Shown piece by piece: positions 41,954 through 49,877 of a DNA stretch of 64,000 bases. Each line of letters opens with the position of its first letter. Position 1 is the first letter of the stretch. The stretch is from an uncultured Paracoccaceae bacterium (GTDB lineage: Bacteria > Pseudomonadota > Alphaproteobacteria > Rhodobacterales > Rhodobacteraceae): positions 186,001-250,000 of the forward strand of contig CANLYJ010000005.1 of assembly GCA_947495295.1 (NCBI GenBank), in the 5' to 3' direction. The translations under genes and the position numbers were made by a program. The notes under the pieces are model-generated. The model saw only the letters and a program-made list of their open reading frames with translations. It was not told the origin of the DNA and ran no database searches.

Positions 41954-43567
41954 TTAACGGAAGATACCGGTGCCGGTGTTGCGGTTGATTGTCCGCGACG
42001 GGGCGGGGGCCGGTGCCGGGGCGGGCGCAGGTGCGGGGGCTGCGCGCGGTGTGCTGGCGCGCGGTGTTGTTGTGCGCCGTGGTGTCGATGCCCGTGGTGC
42101 CGGTGCCGCCCGCACGACTTCGGGGCATGTCACGTCATCGCGCATCATGATCTGCCGAAAGATCGCAACATCCGGGTCCTGCGATGGCGATGCCCCGTCG
42201 ATCTGTTCGTAATACCGGCCCACGGCGCCGCGTGATCCCGGCCCCCAGGCCCCGTCGATACCTGAATTATAGCAATTCATCCGGGCCAGTTCGGTTTGCA
42301 ATGCCACGACCAGTTCGACCGGTGGCGGGTCGAACGCCCCGGTTTCGACCAGCGTGGCAAAGAGTTCCGGGTCGTTGTCGCGCAGGCTGCGCCGCCCGTC
42401 CAAATCGGCATATTCGATGGCTGCACCGGCCACTGGACCGGTTGGGGCTGCGGCGGTGGGGAAGTTCGCCTCTGTCGGGGCGATCACGCCGACGATAATG
42501 GATGGGCGCGGCAAGCCGCCCGCGCCGGGAACGGGGCGTGCGGGTGTGGCGGAGGCCGGGATCGGCACCGCCCCTTGCGGCGCAAGACGTACCCCGCCAG
42601 AAACTCGCGCAACGCTGGGCGCAATCGGCGCAAGTGTGGCCCCGCCGGTGCTGACCGCTTTGACGGGTGATGTCAGGACGACCGTTTCATTGGTTACAAT
42701 CCGATTGACCGTTTGCGGGGCCGGCGTATCGGAGCGATCAATGGCAATGCCCGCCGCTGCCCAAAGCGCCAGCATCTGTTCCTGCGCCTCTGGCGACAGG
42801 TTATCTAGCATGTTGTAGTCATCCGCAGTCAGACGCATGCCGGTATCAACGGTTCGGAAGACAAACGGTGTGTTCAGTGTGGTTTCTGTCGTGATATCGG
42901 TATCGGCGAAGAGACCATCAGTCCCCAAGCCGGGCACCAGAAGCCGGTCCAGCATCAGATCGGTGAGGTTCGCGTCTTTACCCGTGCAGGCGCTGCCCGG
43001 AGCAATGGGGGCGGCCACAAAAAGCTGATCCATCTGCGGGAGTGGGCCAAGCCCGGCGAAGGGTGCGGTTTCATCCGCTGTTTCGTCTGTGACGTCGGTC
43101 GCTTCAGTCGCCGCGGCGATGTCAGTCGCGGCATCCTGACAGATATCAAGAAACAGGGCGGTCATGTCGCGCCTTCCAGCGCCAGCCCGGTTCAGCGCGT
43201 TATCCAGCGCGATCGTGTCGCCACCAACCAGTTGCAGCAGGGTCTGGTCACCATCAACCTGTGACCGACCGGCATAATAAATCACCACTGGCCCTGGGTC
43301 CTGCGCCAGCGCGTCAAGCGCGCCGCTCAGCGCGTCAACTTGCGGATTTTCCAACCGGTTGACGATATAGCCCAGCCCAAACAGCGTTTCGGACAAGTCT
43401 TTGGCGTCTTTGCGCATTGCTGTCTGCGGGGCTGCGTCGTCATAGGCGAAGTTGGCGATAATCAGCGCCCGTTCCGCAGCCGCGCTGGTACACAGCATCG
43501 CACCGCCCAACAGGGCGGCCCATTTCAAAGCGGTTTTGGGCAGCTTTGGCATCACAGGTTCAAACAT
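41954..43567 (-). CDS. Exported caspase-fold protein lacking the catalytic histidine, with peptidoglycan-binding-like domain
   Basis: The 537-residue protein has a signal peptide (about 1-31). A caspase-like p20 region starts ALIIANFAYDDAAPQT and retains FLDICQDA with the candidate nucleophile C143. The histidine segment, normally YAGHG-x-QVDG in bacterial caspases, reads YYAGRSQVDG here (R101), so the dyad is broken. A long linker follows, then a segment at 417-455 (ALQTELARMNCYNSGIDGAWGPGSRGAVGRY) matching peptidoglycan-binding domain 1. The tail is Arg/Thr then Ala/Pro-rich and ends TGTGIFR. It precedes the M23/transglycosylase gene by 12 bases. Probably a binding or scaffold protein rather than a protease. 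Confidence 0.82.
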   Translation of the reverse strand: MFEPVMPKLPKTALKWAALLGGAMLCTSAAAERALIIANFAYDDAAPQTAMRKDAKDLSETLFGLGYIVNRLENPQVDALSGALDALAQDPGPVVIYYAGRSQVDGDQTLLQLVGGDTIALDNALNRAGAGRRDMTALFLDICQDAATDIAAATEATDVTDETADETAPFAGLGPLPQMDQLFVAAPIAPGSACTGKDANLTDLMLDRLLVPGLGTDGLFADTDITTETTLNTPFVFRTVDTGMRLTADDYNMLDNLSPEAQEQMLALWAAAGIAIDRSDTPAPQTVNRIVTNETVVLTSPVKAVSTGGATLAPIAPSVARVSGGVRLAPQGAVPIPASATPARPVPGAGGLPRPSIIVGVIAPTEANFPTAAAPTGPVAGAAIEYADLDGRRSLRDNDPELFATLVETGAFDPPPVELVVALQTELARMNCYNSGIDGAWGPGSRGAVGRYYEQIDGASPSQDPDVAIFRQIMMRDDVTCPEVVRAAPAPRASTPRRTTTPRASTPRAAPAPAPAPAPAPAPSRTINRNTGTGIFR

Positions 43568-43611
43568 CTTGCATCAATTACGGGCAGATTAGCCGATCCC
43601 CCCACGTCGCG

Positions 43612-44040
43612 CTATGGTGGTGGGGCTAAAAACAGCGTCCAACGTTCGGTTTCCAGCGTATCAACCTCAAGAAACAGCGCCTCCAGGTGGCCGCGCAGCA
43701 AACATCCGGTTTCGCCACGGATCACGAAACGCTTGGGGGCGAGGCATAATGGTTTTGTGCCTTGTAGGATTTCCTTGCCAAACACGTCTTGGGCAAAAAC
43801 ATAGATGTAGCGGGCCTGTAATTCGTCGCGGATGACATTGGCGCATTGGTTTGGCCCGATTGTCCACCAGCCACGGGTGACAAAGGCGTCTTCCTCAAAC
43901 TGGCCGATGGCCACGTTCACCACGTCAAAGGATTGATTGCAAACGGCAAATTCGGCCTTGGCCATGCCGGGGAACGGGATCAGCCCAGCCAGACCGACAA
44001 GGCGCAAGACGCGCGATATGTTGGGGAAAGGGCCAAGCAC
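43612..44040 (-). CDS. Exported DUF1036-domain protein
   Basis: The 142-residue protein starts at a GTG (44040), with a signal-peptide-like stretch to about residue 29 (GLAGLIPFPGMAKA). The DUF1036 pattern follows: FAVCNQSFDVVNVAIGQFEEDAFVTRGWWTIGPNQCANVI, then YIYVFAQD, and the late RFVIRGETGCLLRG. Three cysteines of this region are conserved in the family as I recall. The function of DUF1036 is unknown. It sits 44 bases upstream of the caspase-like gene on the same strand, so the three reverse genes of the accessory block may form one unit. Confidence 0.8.
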   Translation of the reverse strand: MLGPFPNISRVLRLVGLAGLIPFPGMAKAEFAVCNQSFDVVNVAIGQFEEDAFVTRGWWTIGPNQCANVIRDELQARYIYVFAQDVFGKEILQGTKPLCLAPKRFVIRGETGCLLRGHLEALFLEVDTLETERWTLFLAPPP

Positions 44041-44173
44041 AGTGTGACATTACCGACAATTGTTTCGGTTTTGAACATGATCTGGTGACCAAACTATCGA
44101 AATTTACTGCTCTTAAGCGGTTGTTCTGTTATAGTTGATCCTGTTGGGGCCAAGGAAAAGGAGGATTGTCGAC

Positions 44174-44482
44174 ATGACAAATCCTTTGAACGCGAAAATT
44201 GCGGGTGTTGTTTTTGCCTGCGTAACCAGTGTTGTTCCTGTTGCAGGATATGCGCAAACGCTTGATGCGGCGCCGTCCGGCTCTTTCACGTTTGGTAATT
44301 TTGGAAGCGTGCAAGCCGAAGCTTTGCCATTGGAAATGGCACCCGAATCGGCGGCACCCGCCCCGCGCTCATCCCGCGTGGTGACAGAATTCGTCGCACC
44401 CGTCTTGCCAAATCAGGTTCAGACCTCGCAGGTGCGTCAGCGGATGATCCGCGACACCTGGGCCATCGGTGTGTTTCGCTAA
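44174..44482 (+). CDS. Small exported protein of unknown function
   Basis: The 102-residue protein has a signal peptide (about 1-26, ending VVPVAGYA). The mature chain is about 76 residues, rich in Ala, Pro and Ser, with no recognised domain. Its last residues (IRDTWAIGVFR) resemble the end of the caspase-fold protein (NRNTGTGIFR). The start at 44174 has AAGGAGG 10 bases upstream. It diverges from the DUF1036 gene and is 152 bases upstream of the next exported protein. I do not recognise a family. Confidence 0.65.
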   Translation: MTNPLNAKIAGVVFACVTSVVPVAGYAQTLDAAPSGSFTFGNFGSVQAEALPLEMAPESAAPAPRSSRVVTEFVAPVLPNQVQTSQVRQRMIRDTWAIGVFR

Positions 44483-44634
44483 AGCGTTTCACGAAAACGC
44501 CAATGTCAGCTTTTCTGCCAAACGCCGTAAAGGCGTATTGACAGCTGTGGGTTGATACGGCCCAATCTTTCTCGTCTATATTGCATGATCGGGCGCTGCC
44601 CATCCCATGCCAATGAACAGATTTGAGGGACGAG

Positions 44635-45078
44635 ATGTCATTGAAGAACTTTGTTTCAAGCGTAACTGCGGCTGCTTTCAGCCTGAGTATGGCCGCCGCG
44701 CCGGTGCTGGCACAGGATGCCGCCCCCAGCTTTTCACTGGATTTGAATAACGTAGCCGATACCGAACAGGGCGGTTGCCGCCTGACCTATGTGGCGAATA
44801 ACGGCACCGGCCAAGCGCTGAACGCGGTGTCCTATCAGGTGGCCGTGTTTGATGCCCAAGGGATTGTGACCAATCTGCTGGTGCTTGAATTTGGTGCATT
44901 GATCGAAGGCAAGACCAAGGTGGTCCAGTTCGATCTGGGTGGTCGTGGATGCGCCGATATTTCCCGCATTACCGTGAATGAAGTGGCCGAATGCACCCTT
45001 GCCGACGGAACCGTTGGTGATTTTTGCATGACAGGATTAGAGACCGCATCACGCAGTGCCATCCAGTTTGGTATCTGA
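44635..45078 (+). CDS. Exported cysteine-containing protein ahead of the Exb-like operon
   Basis: The 147-residue protein has a clear signal peptide (about 1-26, ending AAPVLA) and a beta-rich mature domain with four cysteines (GGCRL, GRGCAD, AECTL, DFCMT), enough for two disulfides. The middle (LTYVANNGTGQALNAVSYQVAVFDAQGIV) looks like an immunoglobulin- or FxLYD-like beta sandwich. It is periplasmic or surface-linked. It ends 39 bases before the ExbB gene on the same strand, so it is probably the periplasmic partner of that complex. No family recognised. Confidence 0.7.
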   Translation: MSLKNFVSSVTAAAFSLSMAAAPVLAQDAAPSFSLDLNNVADTEQGGCRLTYVANNGTGQALNAVSYQVAVFDAQGIVTNLLVLEFGALIEGKTKVVQFDLGGRGCADISRITVNEVAECTLADGTVGDFCMTGLETASRSAIQFGI

Positions 45079-45117
45079 AACCAACCGCCCTGATTTTCGT
45101 TTCATAAGGGATTTTGC

Positions 45118-45756
45118 ATGAACGCCCCGGATCTTTCCGCCCTGAACGCGCCAACCATTGCTGTGTTTGTGGCACTTGCCATTATGTCGGTCCTTGCTGT
45201 GACGGTCGCCTTTTTCAAAATCTTTCAGTTCGCCCGGATGGGCGTGGGCAAGGTTGGGGCCGCCGAGGCGATCCTGAACGATTGGTTGGGGGGTAAGGCC
45301 GACAAGGCGTTGCACGACGCCCGGCTGCGCAAATCGGTGTTGTCGCGCGTATTGCAGGCCGTGTTCACCGGCTTGCGCGCCCACCCCGATGAACATGGTT
45401 TTGCCGAAGAGCTGGGCCGCCAGACCGCGATTGTTGAACTGTCTGCGATGACCAGCCGCATGCGCCTGTTGGAAACCGTCGTGCAGGCCGCACCGATGCT
45501 GGGCCTTTTGGGTACAGTGATCGGGATGATTGATGCGTTCAGCACATTGGCCAGTGCCGAAGGTGCCGTTGATCCTGCCTTGTTGGCGGGCGGCATCTGG
45601 ACCGCGTTGACCACAACCGCCGCCGGTTTGGCGATTGCGCTGGTCACGTTCTTTGTGGCCACGTGGCTGGAAGGCCGGATCGAAACAGAACGGCAATCGA
45701 TTGAGGCCCTGATCTCTGCCGCGATCAATGGCCGTGTTGACGCCAAGTCCGGCTGA
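45118..45756 (+). CDS. MotA/TolQ/ExbB-type proton channel subunit
   Basis: The 212-residue inner-membrane protein has three helices (about 13-35, 120-145 and 158-180). The proton-channel signature is visible: LLETVVQAAPMLGLLGTVIGMIDAF for helix 2, and IWTALTTTAAGLAIALVTFFVATWL for helix 3. A cytoplasmic region lies between helices 1 and 2. It should form a pentamer around an ExbD dimer and use the proton-motive force. It is first of four overlapping genes (ExbB, two ExbD, TonB-like) in the T6SS accessory block; its stop overlaps the next start (TGATG). Confidence 0.92.
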   Translation: MNAPDLSALNAPTIAVFVALAIMSVLAVTVAFFKIFQFARMGVGKVGAAEAILNDWLGGKADKALHDARLRKSVLSRVLQAVFTGLRAHPDEHGFAEELGRQTAIVELSAMTSRMRLLETVVQAAPMLGLLGTVIGMIDAFSTLASAEGAVDPALLAGGIWTALTTTAAGLAIALVTFFVATWLEGRIETERQSIEALISAAINGRVDAKSG

Positions 45757-46232
45757 TGTCGGAAATCGCCAAAGCATATACGTCGCGCGAACATCCGGTG
45801 ATGCAGCGCCGGTCGTCTGCCCGGTATCGCTTTGCTCTGACCCCCTTGGCGGATGCGATGTTCCAGCTTTTGATCTTTTTCATGCTGACATCCAGCCTGA
45901 CCCCCTATTCGCTGTTGACCATTCGCAGCGGGTCAGAGCCGGGCACAACCGCCAGTGACCCTGACGCGGCCCCTGCCGAACAGGATGTGATCATCGGCGA
46001 AAACGCCCGCGTCTGGTCGGTTGAACAAGGGCAGGTGGTGATCAACAAAACCGCCTATCAGCCGTCTGACCTGCCCGCATTGGCCGCCGTGGTCAGTCAG
46101 GATGATACGGCAGAGGTGATCCTGCTGATGGCAAGCTCGGCCGAGGTGCAGGATCTGACCTCTGTCCTTGAGGCCTTGACCAGCGCGGGTGTCACCGCGG
46201 TAAAAATTGCCAAGGCGGATGGCGGGGCATGA
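45756..46232 (+). CDS. ExbD/TolR-type protein with the conserved aspartate
   Basis: The 158-residue protein has a short cytoplasmic start, one helix with the proton-carrying aspartate in place (LTPLADAMFQLLIFFMLTSS, matching the canonical TPxxDVxxxLLIxFM), and a periplasmic domain to the C-terminus ending in a TolR/ExbD-like beta-alpha unit (AEVILLMASSAEVQDLTSVLEALTSAGVTAVKIA). It is the catalytic ExbD of the pair. It overlaps its neighbours at both ends. Confidence 0.9.
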   Translation: MSEIAKAYTSREHPVMQRRSSARYRFALTPLADAMFQLLIFFMLTSSLTPYSLLTIRSGSEPGTTASDPDAAPAEQDVIIGENARVWSVEQGQVVINKTAYQPSDLPALAAVVSQDDTAEVILLMASSAEVQDLTSVLEALTSAGVTAVKIAKADGGA

Positions 46233-46633
46233 TCCGCGCATTGCCCAAGCGCAAGGCCGCCGTCGGCATGGATGTATCCCTGGCGATTGTGAATATCGTG
46301 CTTTTGCTGATCTTCTTTTTCCTGGCCACGGGGCAATTACTGAACCCCCCGACCCAGGGGGTCGAGATTTCGGAGACCACTGAATTGCCGTTGGATCAGC
46401 TGCCTGCCCCGATCCTGATCGTCCGCGATGATGGCAATTGGGAACTGAATGACCTGCCGGTTAACCCCGATATTCTGGGTGCCGCCATTGCTGAGCTTGA
46501 GGCCCCATTTACCCTGCATGTCCTGATTGGCCGCGATGCCCCGGCCGCCAGCCTGCTGGACATTCTGGATCGTCCCGAATTGGCCGAGGTCGAGATTAAG
46601 CTGGTCACTCTGCGCAGGCCGGTGCGCCCATGA
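46229..46633 (+). CDS. Second ExbD/TolR-type protein without the proton-carrying aspartate
   Basis: The 134-residue protein has the same layout as the preceding ExbD. In its helix, MDVSLAIVNIVLLLIFFF aligns position by position with the canonical pattern INVTPxxDVVLxLLIIFM, and valine replaces the essential aspartate. The periplasmic part keeps the LHVLIGRDAPAASLLDILDRPELAEVEIKLVTL unit. It may form an asymmetric dimer with the active ExbD. ATGA overlaps on both sides make stoichiometric synthesis likely. Confidence 0.85.
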   Translation: MIRALPKRKAAVGMDVSLAIVNIVLLLIFFFLATGQLLNPPTQGVEISETTELPLDQLPAPILIVRDDGNWELNDLPVNPDILGAAIAELEAPFTLHVLIGRDAPAASLLDILDRPELAEVEIKLVTLRRPVRP

Positions 46634-47910
46634 TCTTTGGTGATCATAAACCCCGCAGCCTGCATTGGGCCGAGGCATTTGGCGCATCCGCCGTGGTCCA
46701 TCTGGGTGCGGCCATCCTGATGTTTGATCTGTTGGACGGGCTGATTACCTTCGCACCCGAGGTTGTGCCCGAGCCAGAGATTGAGATTATCACGCTGCTG
46801 GATGACAGCTTTGTAGCGGCACCCGATCAGCCCGAAACCAACGATCCGTTGTCAGAAACCCCGACAGAGCCGGACACGCCGGGCCCTGAACCCGTGGTAG
46901 CGGATGACCCGCCTGATGATCCGGCGCCACCGCCCGAGGAAGACCCGGAACCTGTGGACCCCCCAGAAGAGTTGCAACCGGTTCCGGCCGATATTGCGGA
47001 GCTTGAGCCTGAGCGGCTCGCCCCGCTTGCCCCTGATGCCGGGCAAACCGCGATTACGCCACAACCGATCAGCCCGTTACGCCCCGAGGATGGCACAGCC
47101 ATTCCCGTGGCGCCGGTGGCGTCGACCGCCGCTGTCGTATCATCCGCAACGCAGCCGGGGACCACGTTGTCTGCCACCCTGGTGACCCGGTTATCTCCGA
47201 CTGCACCCACATCCATCGCACCTTTGCAGACTTTGCCAACCCCGCCGCCGACCCCGGCCACCGCACAGGCTCCGACCCCGGACGGGCAGACCGCCGGTGG
47301 CGCAGTCAGCGAGTTGATCAACCGCATCAGGGGGCGGTTGACCGACCCTTGTCTGTTGGCCATTCCGCAGCAATCTGCCGATAGCGTGCCGGAACTGGTG
47401 CTGATGGGATCCGATGAGGCGCAGATGCAGGGTTTTGTATCGGCAGTCCTTGCCGATCTTGTGCCCCGCCCAACGGACCGTCAAATCCTGATCGATACTC
47501 GCCAATGTGCGGCCTTGAACTTTGCCCGCGAGAACCGGTTCTATCCGGCGTTTCGCCTGTCGATCAGCCTTGATCAGGCCAGCATTGAAAGTGGGACCAA
47601 CCTGACGGGTGCCATCGGGAACACTGCGGGGCGTTATATTTCGCTGTTGCTGGTGGATGATAACGGGGTGGTGCAGGATATCGGCAATTACCTGTCGTTC
47701 ACTGGCAGTTCCGCCAGGTTTGATGTGTTGCTGACCCGCGACGGCAATGCCCGCGACACCAGCCAGACTCTCGTCGCCCTTGCCACCGCAACCCGACCGT
47801 CCACATTGAACACCCAGAATGGCCAGTTGGCGGCTGACTTCTTTGCCGCCCTGCGATCCGAACTGGGCCCGGATACACCGCTGGTTCTTGTGCCGTTTGA
47901 GGTGCGCTAA
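46630..47910 (+). CDS. TonB/TolA-like protein with a PpkA-type C-terminal domain
   Basis: The 426-residue protein has one N-terminal helix (16-38) containing the TonB-type S-xxx-H motif (SAVVH, S20 and H24). A long Pro/Glu/Thr-rich periplasmic linker (about 45-225) follows, then a C-terminal domain (about 239-412) that is not the TonB or TolA fold. That domain aligns without gaps for 108 residues with PpkA 461-568; shared features are C241 and C293, RPT at 280, SG at 321, GR at 334 and VxDxGxV at 342. It completes the four-gene Exb-like unit and its end overlaps the convergent ppkA end by 4 bases. Energised contact with a periplasmic partner is the inferred role. Confidence 0.82.
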   Translation: MIFGDHKPRSLHWAEAFGASAVVHLGAAILMFDLLDGLITFAPEVVPEPEIEIITLLDDSFVAAPDQPETNDPLSETPTEPDTPGPEPVVADDPPDDPAPPPEEDPEPVDPPEELQPVPADIAELEPERLAPLAPDAGQTAITPQPISPLRPEDGTAIPVAPVASTAAVVSSATQPGTTLSATLVTRLSPTAPTSIAPLQTLPTPPPTPATAQAPTPDGQTAGGAVSELINRIRGRLTDPCLLAIPQQSADSVPELVLMGSDEAQMQGFVSAVLADLVPRPTDRQILIDTRQCAALNFARENRFYPAFRLSISLDQASIESGTNLTGAIGNTAGRYISLLLVDDNGVVQDIGNYLSFTGSSARFDVLLTRDGNARDTSQTLVALATATRPSTLNTQNGQLAADFFAALRSELGPDTPLVLVPFEVR

Positions 47911-49868
47911 GGCCGCAGATCAAACCCGGCTATCGCGACCCCGGCTTTGTTGTCATTGCGTCCAGAGATTTCGGCCTCGATCAGGGGTAAGAGTGTGGCC
48001 GCACTTGTTCCATCCGCAGATGCCGCCGCCGCAATCAGCGGGCTTTCGGTCGAAACCGCGATCAGCAGTTGCGGGGTTTCGCCCGCCCCTTCCTCAGCGG
48101 ACAGGCCAAAGCTGAAGGTCGCGCTGCCGTCGCCCTGTTCGGTCAGCCGCCCCGTCAGGTTGTAAACGCCCCCTTTGTCAGACACCCAAGCCAGCCATGT
48201 GGGTCGCCCGCGCCGATCACTAAGCCGCCCGACCGTGGTTCCACCGCTTTGCATCAAACCGGTATCAAGTGTCAGTACCGGGGGCGCCGTGTCGGGATTG
48301 CGCAGCGCATCCGCCAGCGCCAATGCCGGACATTGTTCGGCGGTGATCTGGCGTTCCATCAGCGTCGGACGGCTGTTGAATGTGTCATCATAGCTGTCGC
48401 GCAGCCCATCAAAAGCGCCTGTGGTCGATGAGAAGGCGGCGATTGTGCCGCTATTGGGTCCGGCCTGCAGGCGCGTTGCAAAGATGCAGGGTTCATCTGA
48501 CCACCCGGCAAGGAACCCTTCACGCGTGTTGGCCCAAGGGTCGTCGGGATCATCGGTGCTGACAGGAAGTGTTGGTTGCAGGTCTGTGGTGCGGGCGGTG
48601 CCGATTAGCCCTTGCTGCCAGGCAATAAACGCCCCGATCCCGCCAAAGACCAGCAACACCAGTATCCAGCGCAGTGCGCCGCCGCCAGATGCGTCGGGCG
48701 CGGGGGGTGGGGTCTGCTGGTCAAACCCGGTGGTTTGCCCAAAGGGTGAGGCGGAGCCCGTATCCACAGGCGAAATGCTGGCTGGGGCGCTGCGGCCCGG
48801 CGGCTGGCGCAGCCCGGGTATATCCACGCTGACGGGCGGTGCGGCGGAGCTGGCGACAAGGCCCGGATCATCCAGCATCGCAATCACTTGCGCCATGCTG
48901 TCGGGCCGGTCCGCCGGGTCCGGTTCCAGCATTTGCGCCAAAAGCGGGCGCAGGGCGGGGTTGATATCAGACAGGTCGGGGACTTCGCGGCGGGCATTCA
49001 CCGCCTCGACGATTGAGCTGCCCATGTCCAACGGTTTGCCCCGCAAGGCGGCGGCCATCAACAGCCCCAGCCCGTAAATATCGGTCCGCGGTCCAATCTC
49101 ACCGCCGAAATGCCCCAGCTGTTCGGGTGAGATATATTTGAATTTGCCCGCCAATTGGCCGTGCAGCGTGTTTTCGGCCATCTCGGTCGATTTGGCGATA
49201 CCGAAATCGATTAGTACGGCGTTATCCACCGATCCGTCACGCAGCATCACGTTATCGGGCGACAGATCACGGTGGATCACGTCCATCCCATGCGCGCGCT
49301 CCAGCCCGGTCGCAAGCCGGCGCATCAGCCCGGTGGCCTGTGGCAGGGTCAGGGGCGCCACGTCGCGGATATGGTCCGACAGGGCGGTGCCTTCGATGAA
49401 TTCCATGATCAGGCAGAACCTGTCCAAATCTGCATCGCGCACAAAGTTGTAATAGCGCACGATGGCCTGATCAGAGAGTTGGCACAGCACTTTGGCTTCG
49501 CGCATGAACAGGGCGGCGACCTTTTCGTCATGGGCCAGCGATTGCAGCACGATCTTGATCGCCACGGCATCACCGGTGAAGACGTTTTCGCCTCGGAACA
49601 CCTCGCCCATGCCGCCTGCGTTGATCAGTTCCTTGATCTCGTAATTGTTGTTGATCAGCGTGCCGATGGGGACCTGCACTGCGGTCGCATTTTCGTTGGG
49701 CAAGGGGGCCGCATCGGGCATCGGTGCAGCCGGTGGGACGGGTGGTGGCGTGGTGATCCGTGTCGCGTCATCATCGGGTTGCGGTGCGATTTCTGTGCGG
49801 TCCTCGACCGGGGGTGCGATCTGGGTCTTGTCGTCATCACCGGGCGGGTTTGTTGGGTCGTTTGTCAT
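47907..49868 (-). CDS. ppkA: T6SS serine/threonine kinase PpkA
   Basis: The 653-residue protein has an N-terminal tail with three acidic-Thr motifs (DDDKTQI T15, EDRTEI T25, DDATRI T36) that look like autophosphorylation or FHA-binding sites. The Hanks-type kinase spans about 76-335 (NAGGMGEV, K105, HRDLSPDNV with D201, DFG at 221-223). A Pro-rich linker, one membrane helix (about 400-418) and a periplasmic domain (457-640) shared with the TonB-like protein follow. In known systems PpkA phosphorylates Fha or TssL to trigger firing, and PppA reverses it. It is last in the reverse arm, 9 bases after pppA. Confidence 0.94.
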   Translation of the reverse strand: MTNDPTNPPGDDDKTQIAPPVEDRTEIAPQPDDDATRITTPPPVPPAAPMPDAAPLPNENATAVQVPIGTLINNNYEIKELINAGGMGEVFRGENVFTGDAVAIKIVLQSLAHDEKVAALFMREAKVLCQLSDQAIVRYYNFVRDADLDRFCLIMEFIEGTALSDHIRDVAPLTLPQATGLMRRLATGLERAHGMDVIHRDLSPDNVMLRDGSVDNAVLIDFGIAKSTEMAENTLHGQLAGKFKYISPEQLGHFGGEIGPRTDIYGLGLLMAAALRGKPLDMGSSIVEAVNARREVPDLSDINPALRPLLAQMLEPDPADRPDSMAQVIAMLDDPGLVASSAAPPVSVDIPGLRQPPGRSAPASISPVDTGSASPFGQTTGFDQQTPPPAPDASGGGALRWILVLLVFGGIGAFIAWQQGLIGTARTTDLQPTLPVSTDDPDDPWANTREGFLAGWSDEPCIFATRLQAGPNSGTIAAFSSTTGAFDGLRDSYDDTFNSRPTLMERQITAEQCPALALADALRNPDTAPPVLTLDTGLMQSGGTTVGRLSDRRGRPTWLAWVSDKGGVYNLTGRLTEQGDGSATFSFGLSAEEGAGETPQLLIAVSTESPLIAAAASADGTSAATLLPLIEAEISGRNDNKAGVAIAGFDLRP

Positions 49869-49877
49869 GCCGCGCCC

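Noticed and set aside
44483-44634. Promoter-like TTGACA at about 44536 and small dyads before the exported cysteine-containing protein.
   Set aside because: No -10 with acceptable spacing, and the dyads (ACGCC/GGCGT) are short; too weak to list as features.
45118-47910. The ExbB/ExbD/TonB-like genes as the housekeeping Tol-Pal system.
   Set aside because: There is no tolB, pal or ybgF neighbour, the fourth protein lacks a TolA or TonB C-terminal fold, and there are two different ExbD genes, one without the key Asp.
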